In this document: piece by piece, positions 43,526 through 51,450 of the stretch
Layout: each line of letters begins with the position of its first letter
Numbering within the stretch: position 1 is the first letter of the stretch
Source: an uncultured Bacteroidales bacterium
GTDB lineage: Bacteria > Bacteroidota > Bacteroidia > Bacteroidales > UBA932
Assembly (NCBI GenBank): GCA_905234795.1
Contig: CAJOIQ010000012.1
Span: forward strand, 1-51,450
Direction of reading: 5' to 3'
Length of the DNA: 51,450 nt
Notes under the pieces: generated by a model
Databases searched by the model: none
What the model saw: only the letters and a program-made list of their open reading frames with translations
Told to the model about the DNA's origin: nothing
Made by a program: the position numbers and the translations under genes

Positions 43526-44881
43526 ATGGGACATACCTATATTGCCATAGACCTGAAGAGTTTCTATGCTTCGGCCGAGTGTGTCGCCAGGGGGTTGGAC
43601 CCTCTGACGACCAACCTGGTTGTGGCCGATGCCTCCCGCACGGACAAGACCATCTGCCTGGCGGTGTCGCCTTCTCTAAAGGCCTACGGCATCCCCGGCC
43701 GGGCGCGCCTGTTCGAAGTGAACCAGAAGCTCAGGGGCACGGGCGTGCAGTTCATCATCGCACCGCCGCGGATGAGCTATTATATAGAGGTGAGCAGCAA
43801 GATCTACAGCATCTATCTGCGCTTTATCGCTCCGGAAGACATCCATGTGTACAGCATTGACGAGGTATTCATCGACGCCACGCAGTACCTTCGGCTATAT
43901 AACACAAACGCCCACGACCTGGCCATGCGGCTCGTGCGGGAGGTCCTGAAGGAGACCGGCATTACCGCCACGGCCGGCATCGGCACCAACCTGTATCTGT
44001 GCAAGGTGGCCATGGACGTAGAGGCCAAGCACAGTCCGCCCGACAAAGACGGCGTGCGCGTAGCAGCCCTGGACGAGATGAGCTACCGGCGCAAATACTG
44101 GGCGCACAGGCCCCTCACCGACTTCTGGCGCATCGGTCGCGGCACAGTCAAACGGCTGGAGGCCCTGCACCTGTACACGCTGGGAGACGTAGCCCGCCGC
44201 TCCCTCACCGACGAAGAAAGCCTGTACAAGGCCTTTGGCGTGAACGCCGAACTGCTTATAGACCATGCCTGGGGCTGGGAGCCCTGTACCATGGAGTACA
44301 TCAAAGGGTATCGGCCCGTGACCAGCTCGCTGTCCAGCGGGCAGGTACTCACCAGGCCTTACTCGGCCCGGGAAGCCGGAATCATTGTCCGGGAGATGAT
44401 AGACCTGCTGGTCCTGGACCTGGTTGAGAAAAAGCTGGTGACAGACCAGCTGGTGCTGCATATCGGTTATGAAAGCAGCCCCGCAAAGGATTACAAAGGT
44501 CCCGTGGTGGCCGACTGGTACGGCCGTCCCACCCCCAAACCCGCTCATGGGAGCGTAAACCTGCCGGGCGCCACTTCGTCCACCACCCTCATCATGAAGG
44601 CGGCCATGGAACTTTTTGACCGTATCATGGATCCGTCGTTGACGGTTCGGCGCATCTATGTGGTAGCCTCCCACATCATCCCGGAAGAAAAGGCCGACGG
44701 CCTTCAGCTGGGACTTTTCGACGAGGCACCTGTGGACCTGGCCAAAGAGCGCCGTCAGCAGGAGGCCATTTTGGAAATCCGCCGCCGCTTTGGCAAGAAC
44801 GCCATCCTCAAGGGCATGAACTTCGAGGAAGGAGCCACCACGCGTGAGCGCAACAATCAGATAGGAGGACACAAAGCATGA
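43526..44881 (+). CDS. Y-family translesion DNA polymerase (UvrX/DinB-like)
   Basis: A 451-residue polymerase. Catalytic carboxylates are in AIDLKSFYASAEC (Asp9) and YSIDEVFID (Asp112, Glu113); a helix-hairpin region (WRIGRGTVKRLEALHLYTLG) and little-finger domain follow. QLGLF (in DGLQLGLFDEAP) is a good beta-clamp-binding motif. The sequence and its partner gene resemble the UvrX/YqjW-YolD arrangement of Firmicutes more than UmuC-UmuD. It should copy damaged DNA. The stop overlaps the next ATG (ATGA). Confidence 0.92.
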   Translation: MGHTYIAIDLKSFYASAECVARGLDPLTTNLVVADASRTDKTICLAVSPSLKAYGIPGRARLFEVNQKLRGTGVQFIIAPPRMSYYIEVSSKIYSIYLRFIAPEDIHVYSIDEVFIDATQYLRLYNTNAHDLAMRLVREVLKETGITATAGIGTNLYLCKVAMDVEAKHSPPDKDGVRVAALDEMSYRRKYWAHRPLTDFWRIGRGTVKRLEALHLYTLGDVARRSLTDEESLYKAFGVNAELLIDHAWGWEPCTMEYIKGYRPVTSSLSSGQVLTRPYSAREAGIIVREMIDLLVLDLVEKKLVTDQLVLHIGYESSPAKDYKGPVVADWYGRPTPKPAHGSVNLPGATSSTTLIMKAAMELFDRIMDPSLTVRRIYVVASHIIPEEKADGLQLGLFDEAPVDLAKERRQQEAILEIRRRFGKNAILKGMNFEEGATTRERNNQIGGHKA

Positions 44882-45060
44882 GTGAGGAAATGGTCGACAG
44901 ATATGCCGATATCATCGGCCTGCCGCACCCCGTCTCCCGGCGGCACAAGCCCATGTCCATGCAGGACCGGGCCGCCCAGTTTGCGCCCTTCGCCGCCCTC
45001 AAGGGCTTCGACGACGAAATCGACCGCACAACAGAGGCCGAAATGGCCGATGATGCCTAA
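44878..45060 (+). CDS. Mini YolD-like protein
   Basis: A 60-residue protein overlapping the polymerase gene by 4 nt. Its core, HPVSRRHKPMSMQDRAAQFA then PFAALKGFDDEI, is the N-terminal motif of YolD-like proteins that sit beside Y-family polymerases in Firmicutes, where they are usually about 100 residues or more. Here the protein stops just after this motif (TEAEMADDA). Function is unknown; partner or regulator of the polymerase is inference. Its stop overlaps that of pgi by 4 nt on the opposite strand. Confidence 0.8.
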   Translation: MSEEMVDRYADIIGLPHPVSRRHKPMSMQDRAAQFAPFAALKGFDDEIDRTTEAEMADDA

Positions 45061-46394
45061 AGGCGCTGTTTGATGGCCTTGGTGGCTTCCTCGTAGCCGG
45101 GTTTCTCCAGCAGGGCGAACATATTCTTCTTGTAGGCCTCTACGCCGGGCTGGTTGAAAGGATTCACACCCAGGGTGTAGGCGGACACGCCGCAGGCAAA
45201 CTCGAAGAAGTACAGCAGGGCGCCCAGATTGAAAGCATCCACTTTCTCGAAGGCCACCTGAATCTGAGGCACGCCGCCGTCGATGTGGGCCAGGACGGTG
45301 CCCAGTTCGGCCATGTGGTTGCAGTGCTCCACATGCTTGCCGGCAAGGAAGTTGAGCTGGTCCAGATTCTGGGCATCGGAGCCGATGACCACGCTGCGCT
45401 GGGCTTTCTCCACATGCAGCACGGTCTCGAACATCACGCGGGAACCTTCCTGGATGAACTGACCCATGGAGTGAAGGTCGGCGGTGTTGTTCACGCTGGC
45501 GGGGAAGATGCCCTTGCCGTCCTTGCCCTCGGATTCGCCGTAGAGCTGTTTCCACCATTCGGCCACATAGGTGAGCTTGGGATTGTAATTCACCAGGATT
45601 TCGGTGCTCTTGCCGCACTCGCTGTGCAGGAGATTGCGCATGGCGGCGTATACGATGGCGGGGTTGTCCTTGGACTTTTTAGCCAGGGCTTTCTCGGCCT
45701 CCTTGGCGCCTTCCAGCAGGGCTTTTACGTCCAGACCGGCGGCAGCGATGGGCAGCAGGCCAACGGGAGTGAGCACGGAGAAGCGGCCGCCCACGTTGTC
45801 CGGAACCACGAAGGTCTTGTATCCTTCCTGGGTGGACAGGGTCTTGAGGGCGCCCTTCTTGGCATCGGTGATGGCCACAATACGGATGGCGGCCTCTTTC
45901 TTGCCATAGCGTTCCTCGATGTACTGCTTCACAATGCGGAAGGCCACGGCAGGCTCCGTGGTGGTGCCGCTCTTGGAAATGACGATGCAGGCTACGTTAC
46001 GCTCGGCGGCCAGGTCCATGAGTTCGGCCAGATATTCCTCGGAGAGGTTGTTGCCGGCGAAGACTACCTCGGGGGCGTCCTTCTTCCTGAGCTGCTTGGC
46101 AAAGTTGTGGCTCAGGGCCTCGATCACGCACTTGGCGCCCAGGTAGGAGCCGCCGATGCCAATGGCAATCACCAGGTCCACACCCATTCCCTTCCATTCC
46201 TTGCAGATGCCGTCGATGTCGGAGAGCATGGAGGCGGGAACCTCACTGGGCAGGTGTTTCCAACCCAGGAAGTCGTTGCCAGCGCCTTTCTCGCTTTCCA
46301 GCACATCAAAGGCGTCCAGGGCCTTGTTCACATAGGATTCATACTTGGCGGCCTCAACGAAGGAAGCGCAACCTTTCACGTCTACTTTAATCAT
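45057..46394 (-). CDS. pgi: Glucose-6-phosphate isomerase
   Basis: A 445-residue SIS-fold isomerase converting glucose-6-phosphate and fructose-6-phosphate. VIAIGIGGSYLGAKCVIEAL and VISKSGTTTEPAVAFRI are the phosphate-binding SIS motifs, and VVPDNVGGRFSVLTPVGLLP and YTLGVNPFNQPGVEAYK are PGI signatures. The size is that of the shorter Bacillus/Bacteroidota class rather than the 550-residue E. coli class. It follows the LiaF-like gene by 12 nt on the same strand. Confidence 0.96.
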   Translation of the reverse strand: MIKVDVKGCASFVEAAKYESYVNKALDAFDVLESEKGAGNDFLGWKHLPSEVPASMLSDIDGICKEWKGMGVDLVIAIGIGGSYLGAKCVIEALSHNFAKQLRKKDAPEVVFAGNNLSEEYLAELMDLAAERNVACIVISKSGTTTEPAVAFRIVKQYIEERYGKKEAAIRIVAITDAKKGALKTLSTQEGYKTFVVPDNVGGRFSVLTPVGLLPIAAAGLDVKALLEGAKEAEKALAKKSKDNPAIVYAAMRNLLHSECGKSTEILVNYNPKLTYVAEWWKQLYGESEGKDGKGIFPASVNNTADLHSMGQFIQEGSRVMFETVLHVEKAQRSVVIGSDAQNLDQLNFLAGKHVEHCNHMAELGTVLAHIDGGVPQIQVAFEKVDAFNLGALLYFFEFACGVSAYTLGVNPFNQPGVEAYKKNMFALLEKPGYEEATKAIKQRL

Positions 46395-46406
46395 GATATT
46401 GTTTGT

Positions 46407-47093
46407 TTAGTTTTTAATCTCTACTCCGCCGAAACCCACTTTTCCGGTAATGATGAGGATGGGGGTTCCGCTGTCCACTTTGGTGCGACGGTTGTCGGAC
46501 ACGCCTCCAAAACCGCTGTTCACAGAAGTCCTGACGGCCAAGCCTTCCGGCACGATGATGGAAACACCGCTGAAGCCTACGTTCAGGTCCACAAAGGCCT
46601 GGTCCGTAATGACGGCGCCCCTGAAATCCAGGGTGAGTCCGCCAAAGGAAGTTTGGACATCGGCCCCTTCGAACGTTTCTCCGGCGAAGGAAATACTCTG
46701 TTTGCCGAAGGAAGTCTCGATGCGGCGGATATTCCTGCCGTCACGGGAAACGGTCTCGCATTCGCACACGCCCTGATGACAGAAAGGTTTGACCAGCAGC
46801 AGCTGGATACCCAGGCCGATAACCGCCAGGGCCAGGCCGATCTGCCACATCATGTTCCAGGAAATGACGTCGCGGGCCGCCAGAAGCAGCAGCACGCCCA
46901 CGCAGATGCCGATGCACGGGCCCACTTTGTCCTTGTCATTGATAAGGCCGAAAAGGCAGGGCACAATCACAAACAGCGCCCACCATCCCTTGGTAGAGAA
47001 CTCGAAGGTGAGCACGCCCAACACATTCAGGATCCACAGTACTCCGGCGGCAATCAGTGCCAGGCCGATAACGATTTTAAAAGCCTGTTTCAT
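46407..47093 (-). CDS. LiaF-like membrane protein
   Basis: A 228-residue protein: four hydrophobic segments in the first about 105 residues (FKIVIGLALIAAGVLWILNV, ALFVIVPCLFGLI, IGICVGVLLLLAA, MMWQIGLALAVIGLGIQLLL), then a beta-helical soluble domain with repeated FGG/FSG turns (TSFGGLTLDF, VGFSGVSIIVPEG, SGFGGVSDN), the arrangement of LiaF/cell-wall-active-antibiotic-response proteins. Role in envelope stress is a guess; no two-component system is adjacent. A TAACTTTG box (47123-47116) lies in the rnpB terminator region just upstream. Confidence 0.8.
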   Translation of the reverse strand: MKQAFKIVIGLALIAAGVLWILNVLGVLTFEFSTKGWWALFVIVPCLFGLINDKDKVGPCIGICVGVLLLLAARDVISWNMMWQIGLALAVIGLGIQLLLVKPFCHQGVCECETVSRDGRNIRRIETSFGKQSISFAGETFEGADVQTSFGGLTLDFRGAVITDQAFVDLNVGFSGVSIIVPEGLAVRTSVNSGFGGVSDNRRTKVDSGTPILIITGKVGFGGVEIKN

Positions 47094-47130
47094 AATAAAG
47101 GATAGTTTCGGGGAACAAAGTTAAGAAAAA

Positions 47131-47476
47131 AAGTGGTAAAGCCGTAAGCCGCTTTCTGTTTTTGAATCTGTCATTTATCTTCGCAACCTACCCCCCGGCA
47201 TCGGACGGGCAGCCCTCATCTGCCGGTATATTTGGTCTTGCAGGCCCGGGCAGCGTACCCGTCATACGTCGCCGCATGACGTCGTGGGCTCTTACCCCGC
47301 GTTTTCACCATCACCCATTGCTGGGCAGACATTCTCTGTTACGCTGCTTGAAGATTACTCCCCACTGTGCTTTCCACAGACGGGTGCCCTTCCCTGTGCG
47401 GACTTTCCTCAGCTCCTGTCCCTAAAACGGGGGCCCGGCGGCAGGAGCCGCGACAAATCGCCTTACCACTTTATTC
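47131..47476 (-). ncRNA. rnpB: RNase P RNA
   Basis: The catalytic RNA that matures tRNA 5' ends. On the minus strand it begins AAAGTGGTAAGGCG and ends with the complementary CGGCTTTACCACTTT, forming the closing helix P1. The universally conserved GAGGAAAGTCCGCACAGG is at 47410-47393 and the 3' conserved part AGAAAGCGGCTTACGG at about 47157-47141. A run of Ts follows (47132-47125), serving as terminator. A TACCTTTG box (47492-47485) inside the end of recX is the probable promoter. An open frame on the plus strand across it is not a gene. Confidence 0.93.
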
Positions 47477-47941
47477 TGCGGCTGCAAAGGTAGCAATAAT
47501 TTTGAAAACGGCCTTCTCTACCTGCGGGTAATTGTAACCGCGGGTGAGGCCGAACTTGAGCAGTTTGAGTTTGAACTGCGGGTCTCCCTGCAGCGTGCGG
47601 GCCTTGGCCTCCAGCACTTTTTCCAGCTTGGCATCGGCCTTTTCCGGCTCGATTTCGGCCAGAGCATCCCTGATGGCAGCTTCAGAAATTCCCTTCCCAC
47701 GAAGCTGGAAGCCTATTTTCACCGGTCCCCAACCCTGGATATTGGCTTTCTCCCTGGCAAAGGCGGCGGCATAGCGGGCGTCGTCCACATAGCGGTCTTC
47801 TATGAGCGAGGCCACCACTTTCTCTGCGGCATCGGCATCGCCTTCCAGGTCCTTGAGGGCCTTGCGGCGGATGTCGGCGGTGCAGTACTCGGCCTTGGAG
47901 CACAGCTTCTGCAGGCGCGAAAGACAACGGAAAGCGTCCAT
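47471..47941 (-). CDS. recX: Regulatory protein RecX
   Basis: A 156-residue, fully helical RecA-inhibitor. CSKAEYCTADIRRKA, IEDRYVDDARYAAAFAREKAN, WGPVKIGFQLRGKGIS and KLLKFGLTRGYNYPQVEKA are the three-helix repeats of RecX, in the normal order and length. No recA gene is adjacent. Its stop codon lies at the very 5' end of rnpB, so rnpB's promoter is inside recX. Confidence 0.93.
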   Translation of the reverse strand: MDAFRCLSRLQKLCSKAEYCTADIRRKALKDLEGDADAAEKVVASLIEDRYVDDARYAAAFAREKANIQGWGPVKIGFQLRGKGISEAAIRDALAEIEPEKADAKLEKVLEAKARTLQGDPQFKLKLLKFGLTRGYNYPQVEKAVFKIIATFAAAE

Positions 47942-47945
47942 CGGC

Positions 47946-50333
47946 CTAGAAATTATAGCCCAAAGAAACGTAGAAGCTTAGCTTCTTGGTCACGTTGGAC
48001 CATCCGATCTGGGCCTTCAGCGGTCCGGCGATGGAGTTGTAGGCATAACCCGCCCCTACGCCGGCCAGCAGTTTTGCATCAGCCATATGGGCAAAGTCCT
48101 CGAAGTCGATACCGGTATCTCCCAAGACGGAAAGATAGTTGTTTTTGCCCAGGCGGTAACGGGCTTCCAGGCGTCCCACCACAATCTTGTTGGGACAGAC
48201 GATGGCGCCGCTTACGCCCACGAAGGGAATCTGCTGGTCCAGGTAGCGGCCGGCCATTTCACTTCCGATGAAGTTGTTATATACCAGCGGAGCGGCGCTG
48301 GACAAGACCATCCGGGCATTGCCCTTCATGGTGAGGGTAAACCGGTTGAAAGAAATGGGGACGGTGACATCGGCGGCCACGATACCGGTGAACTTGGTGC
48401 TGGCCGCCTCGTTCAGATCGGAATAAATGAGGGTGCCCCTGATGCCGGCCGAAACTCCCTTGGTAGGGAAATATCCGTTGTCCAGGGTCTCCACTCGGGC
48501 GTCGACGAATAAGCCGGGGAAAAACATGGCGCGCTTGACCAGGGTAGGTCCCACATTGTCCGTCCAGAAAATCTGGTTGCGCAGACCCATCTTCACATCG
48601 AAGGAGGACCAGTGCATATTGGAGAAAAACAGTTCCTGGTCACTCTTGATAAAGGTCATGCTGAACGGAGTGAGGTCATCAAGAAAAAAAGTCTTTTCCA
48701 GATAGCTCACGTTGGCACGGGCGTTCAGGGTAGCAAAATTACGGCCGTTGTAGGCATAGAGCAAGTCCAGGTACGGGTGGGTGCTCAGGCGGGCCGTAAT
48801 GTCCAGCGAATGGCCCCGCATGGCATTGGTATTGAACCCGACGTTGAACAGCAGGGACACATATTCTTCCGTGTCGACACGGGCACCGAAGCCAATCTTG
48901 TGCATGGGGCCCCGCTTGCACAGCACCCGAAGGGTATAGGGTTCCTTCTTGCCGCGGAGTTCGTAGTTGACATAATCGTAGGAGCCACGGCCGAAGATGC
49001 GGGCAATATCGTCCTCAATCTGGTCACGGTGCACCGTGGCGCCCTCTTTCACCTGCATGCCCTGGATGATGTATTCGGCCTCGGCCTCATCCACGCCCAC
49101 CACCTCGATCTTGCCTACTTTTACAGGAATAAGGTCTATGTCCACCGCCTTCTTGGCGTTGAGCCGGCGGCCGGCGGAACCCAGCCGCTTTTTGAGCGCC
49201 CGCAACTGCGGAGCGGCCTTCTGGGCGGCCTCATAGCCTCTCTTATACAGGGAGTCCACAGCTTCCCTGTTGAAACTGAGCATGTTGTAGCCACTCACAT
49301 CGGGATGGATGTGGATATCCAGCAGACTCTGGTTAAGCTCGAAGGCGTCGTTGGAGAAAAGGTCCATACCGGCCATCATGATGTCTCCCAGGTTCTGGAT
49401 TTCCGTGGCATGGAGTGAACGTTCGCTCAGGTCCACTCCTATCACAATATCGGCCCCCATGCGCTTGGCTACGTTCACGGGGAAATTGTTGCGCATGCCG
49501 CCATCCACCAGCACCATGCCGTTGGTGCGCACCGGTGCAAAGAGGCCGGGGATGCTCATAGTGGAGCGAAGGGCCATATTGATGGAACCGGCGTGCCACA
49601 CCTTGGCCCTGCCGGAAGCCATGTCGGTGGCTATACAGGCAAAGGGAATGGGAAATTTGAAGAAGTCCGTGGAATCACTGTAGCCCACCGTACGGGAGCT
49701 GATGATGTGGTTCACGTTCTGGCCAAAGACAAAGCCAGAGGGCAGGCTGCCCATGAGATTGTTGCGGGCCATGGTGCTCATATCTTCTCCCGAATTGGCA
49801 CCCAGGTGCAGCTCACGCGAACGGCCGGGGGCAAAGGGCATGTCTCCCCGCAGGTAATTCATATAATCGTCGGCCCTGTAATAGAAAGGAAACTGCAGCA
49901 GGTATTTTTCCTTGTTTCTGATACGGGAATACGGCATGTATTTGCGGTCCACTTTGTCACTGAGGGCCATCTCCCAGTCCATGTTCTTGAACAGGGAATC
50001 CAGATAGTCGGCGTTATAACCCAGAGCATACAGGCCGCCCAGCATGCCGCCGATGGAGGTGCCCACCACCATGTCCACGGGGATGTTGAACTTCTCCAGA
50101 TATTTGAGCACACCCACGGTGGCTGCACCCTTTGCACCGCCGCCGGACAGCACCAGGGCCACGGTAGGACGGGTTTTGCGGATTTCGGCCATACGGGCGC
50201 GGATTTGCTCTACCGCGCGCTGGTCCTTTTTGTCAAGACCGAAGGTAGAGGACGGCGGATCCTTGAGATTGGTGTTCTGTGCCGATGCGATGACGGGCAG
50301 CAGACTTATCAGGATAAAAATGAGTCTCTTCAT
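47946..50333 (-). CDS. Patatin-like phospholipase with outer-membrane barrel domain
   Basis: A 795-residue two-part protein. Signal peptide (1-19, ASAQ). Residues 55-330 are a patatin domain: oxyanion loop SGGGAKGAA (63-71), nucleophile GTSIGG (Ser93), and DGGMRNNFPV with the catalytic Asp. Residues after about 370 include a POTRA-like segment (VGKIEVVGVDEAEAEYIIQG) and then an Omp85/TpsB-type barrel to the C-terminal YNF. The build resembles PlpD-type (type Vd) autotransporters. The start at 50333 (MKRLIF) lies 2 nt after the rlmN stop. Probable lipase at the cell surface; substrate unknown. Confidence 0.9.
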   Translation of the reverse strand: MKRLIFILISLLPVIASAQNTNLKDPPSSTFGLDKKDQRAVEQIRARMAEIRKTRPTVALVLSGGGAKGAATVGVLKYLEKFNIPVDMVVGTSIGGMLGGLYALGYNADYLDSLFKNMDWEMALSDKVDRKYMPYSRIRNKEKYLLQFPFYYRADDYMNYLRGDMPFAPGRSRELHLGANSGEDMSTMARNNLMGSLPSGFVFGQNVNHIISSRTVGYSDSTDFFKFPIPFACIATDMASGRAKVWHAGSINMALRSTMSIPGLFAPVRTNGMVLVDGGMRNNFPVNVAKRMGADIVIGVDLSERSLHATEIQNLGDIMMAGMDLFSNDAFELNQSLLDIHIHPDVSGYNMLSFNREAVDSLYKRGYEAAQKAAPQLRALKKRLGSAGRRLNAKKAVDIDLIPVKVGKIEVVGVDEAEAEYIIQGMQVKEGATVHRDQIEDDIARIFGRGSYDYVNYELRGKKEPYTLRVLCKRGPMHKIGFGARVDTEEYVSLLFNVGFNTNAMRGHSLDITARLSTHPYLDLLYAYNGRNFATLNARANVSYLEKTFFLDDLTPFSMTFIKSDQELFFSNMHWSSFDVKMGLRNQIFWTDNVGPTLVKRAMFFPGLFVDARVETLDNGYFPTKGVSAGIRGTLIYSDLNEAASTKFTGIVAADVTVPISFNRFTLTMKGNARMVLSSAAPLVYNNFIGSEMAGRYLDQQIPFVGVSGAIVCPNKIVVGRLEARYRLGKNNYLSVLGDTGIDFEDFAHMADAKLLAGVGAGYAYNSIAGPLKAQIGWSNVTKKLSFYVSLGYNF

Positions 50334-50335
50334 GG

Positions 50336-51349
50336 CTATTCCTTGTGTTTGCCGGCCAGCAGGCCGCAGGCGGCGAAGATATCTTCTCCCCTGGAAGCCC
50401 TGATGGTGGCGGTTATTCCGCCTTCGGTAAGGAGGTCCCGGAAGGCCTCCATGTCCTTCTGCTCCGCCGGTCCGTAAGGGAAATCCGGAATGCGGTGGAA
50501 GCGGATGAGGTTTACGCGGCACTCCAGATGGCTCAGAAGGCGGATGAGCTCCCGGGCATGACTGGGGGTGTCGTTCCAGCCGTGGAAGACGGTATATTCA
50601 AAACTCACGCGGCGCTGGCCGGTGAAATCGTATTGCTTTAACAGGCGGATGATCTCTGTTTCGGACCAAGCCTTTTGTACGGGCATCATCTGAGCCCTTT
50701 CTTCCGGGAAAGGATTGTGCAGGCTCACGGCCAGGTGGCACTTGCACTCGTCCAGGAAGATTTTGAGTTTGGGAAGGACGCCGATGGTGCTCAGCGTAAT
50801 GCGCTTAGGACTCCAGGCCAGGCCCCAGGGGGCCGTGAGGACCTCTATCACCCGTTTCACCTGGTCCCAGTTGTCCAGCGGCTCTCCCATCCCCATGAAC
50901 ACGGTATTGGTAAGCTCCCCGGCCTCTTCTACGGCGAAGTACTGGCTCAGGATGTCGGCCGCATCCAGGTTCCCGTGAAAGCCCTGCCGGCCTGTCATAC
51001 AGAACTTGCAGGCCATCTTGCATCCCGCCTGGGAACTCACGCAAAGCGTTTTGCGGTCTTCGTCCGGAATCATTACGGCTTCATAGTCCAATCCTTCAAA
51101 CGGGAACAGGTACTTGCGGGTGCCGTCCTTTGACGTTTGCACGTCTATGGGCTCAATCATGCCCACCTCATAGCGCTGGACCAGCGCTTCCCTGCCCTGC
51201 TTGGACAGGTTAGACATCTGGTCTATGCTCCTGATGCGCTTCTGATACAGCCACTGCGCCATCTGCTTCCCGGCAAATGCCGGCAGGCCAACTTCCAGGG
51301 CAATCTGTGTAAGTTCTTCGGGCGTTTTTCCCAGTAACCGTGTCTTCAT
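50336..51349 (-). CDS. rlmN: Dual-specificity 23S rRNA/tRNA adenine-C2 methyltransferase
   Basis: A 337-residue radical-SAM enzyme that methylates A2503 of 23S rRNA and A37 of some tRNAs. The cluster motif is GCKMACKFC (Cys110, Cys114, Cys117), the SAM-binding block VFMGMGEPLDN follows, and the C-terminal ASRGEDIFAACG has the methyl-carrying Cys. The ATG at 51349 is preferred over a GTG at 51355 because it begins MKTRLLGKTP like other homologues. A large hairpin (51354-51397) lies just before it. Confidence 0.95.
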   Translation of the reverse strand: MKTRLLGKTPEELTQIALEVGLPAFAGKQMAQWLYQKRIRSIDQMSNLSKQGREALVQRYEVGMIEPIDVQTSKDGTRKYLFPFEGLDYEAVMIPDEDRKTLCVSSQAGCKMACKFCMTGRQGFHGNLDAADILSQYFAVEEAGELTNTVFMGMGEPLDNWDQVKRVIEVLTAPWGLAWSPKRITLSTIGVLPKLKIFLDECKCHLAVSLHNPFPEERAQMMPVQKAWSETEIIRLLKQYDFTGQRRVSFEYTVFHGWNDTPSHARELIRLLSHLECRVNLIRFHRIPDFPYGPAEQKDMEAFRDLLTEGGITATIRASRGEDIFAACGLLAGKHKE

Positions 51350-51353
51350 AGAC

Positions 51354-51397
51354 ACAAACCTTAGATTTGCAGCGTAGTTTTCTGCAATCAGGTTTGT
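51354..51397 (-). promoter_or_regulatory. Extended hairpin in the rlmN leader
   Basis: ACAAACCT (51354-51361) pairs with AGGTTTGT (51390-51397), and inside it GATTTGCAG (51364-51372) pairs with CTGCAATC (51382-51389). Together they form a long interrupted stem with a loop of about 9 nt whose 3' arm, in the minus-strand RNA, ends 4 nt before the rlmN ATG. It would cover the ribosome-binding region. No T-run follows, so it is not an ordinary terminator. A minus-strand TATTTTTG box (51409-51402) sits just upstream of it. Confidence 0.45.
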
Positions 51398-51447
51398 ATG
51401 GCAAAAATAGTAAATTTATGCCGATAAAGAAAGTTTAACAAAGGACA

Positions 51448-51450
51448 ATG
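51448..51450 (+). CDS. Possible start codon of a gene beyond the window
   Basis: The window ends with ATG, preceded 3 nt earlier by AAAGGA, which resembles a ribosome-binding site, in an A/T-rich intergenic stretch (51356-51447). Nothing of the protein can be seen. Confidence 0.25.

Noticed and set aside
47162..47493. Short plus-strand open frames
   Set aside because: They lie entirely across the RNase P RNA on the opposite strand and have no ribosome-binding site.

Overview
The window is chromosomal DNA from a GC-rich member of the Bacteroidota, most likely an uncultured gut Bacteroidales. The evidence is the promoter grammar (TTTG, 19-21 nt, TAnnTTTG, found before many genes), a Bacteroidota-type V-ATPase operon with a DUF2764 gene, a DUF4831 gene, a sodium-pumping decarboxylase operon, a thiamin-riboswitch TonB receptor, and families typical of the group (PepD, TldD/PmbA, patatin-barrel, RNase P RNA). 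I see no rRNA, tRNA, CRISPR array, insertion sequence or prophage. This is mostly a dense core/housekeeping region with a few accessory insertions.

Left part (1-14.7 kb): the 5' end of rpsF with a hairpin leader, a lipid A acyltransferase, a DUF4831 protein, the dipeptidase PepD, a peptide transporter gene broken by a frameshift, a zeta-toxin-like kinase, the TldD/PmbA protease pair, a glycosyltransferase, TrkA, and a four-gene biotin-dependent Na+-pumping acyl-CoA decarboxylase. Minus strand 14.7-19.5 kb: a tight operon iorA-iorB-aminotransferase-CoA-transferase that fits conversion of (aromatic) amino acids to organic acids, driven by a textbook promoter.

Middle (19.6-33.5 kb): an outer-membrane barrel plus lipoprotein serine hydrolase, then the seven-gene V-type ATPase operon E-DUF2764-A-B-D-I-K. 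Its K subunit carries a Na+-ligand pattern, so it may share a sodium circuit with the decarboxylase. After a shared terminator come a YfcC-type carrier, a secreted histidine phosphatase fused to a glycerophosphodiesterase-like domain, and an AlkZ-related protein.

Right part (33.5-51.4 kb): yggS (carrying an in-frame dispersed repeat), yidC, a DUF349 protein, trmD, a voltage-gated-type K+ channel, an esterase lipoprotein, a candidate small RNA with its own promoter and terminator, a TPP-riboswitch TonB receptor, a glutaminyl cyclase, a Firmicutes-style Y-family polymerase with a miniature YolD-like partner, pgi, a LiaF-like membrane protein, rnpB, recX, a patatin-barrel protein and rlmN.

The best candidates for something undescribed are the orphan promoter/terminator RNA at 40295-40438, the phosphatase-phosphodiesterase fusion at 30789-32762, the IOR operon ending in a CoA-transferase, the repeat domesticated inside yggS, and the polymerase/mini-YolD pair.
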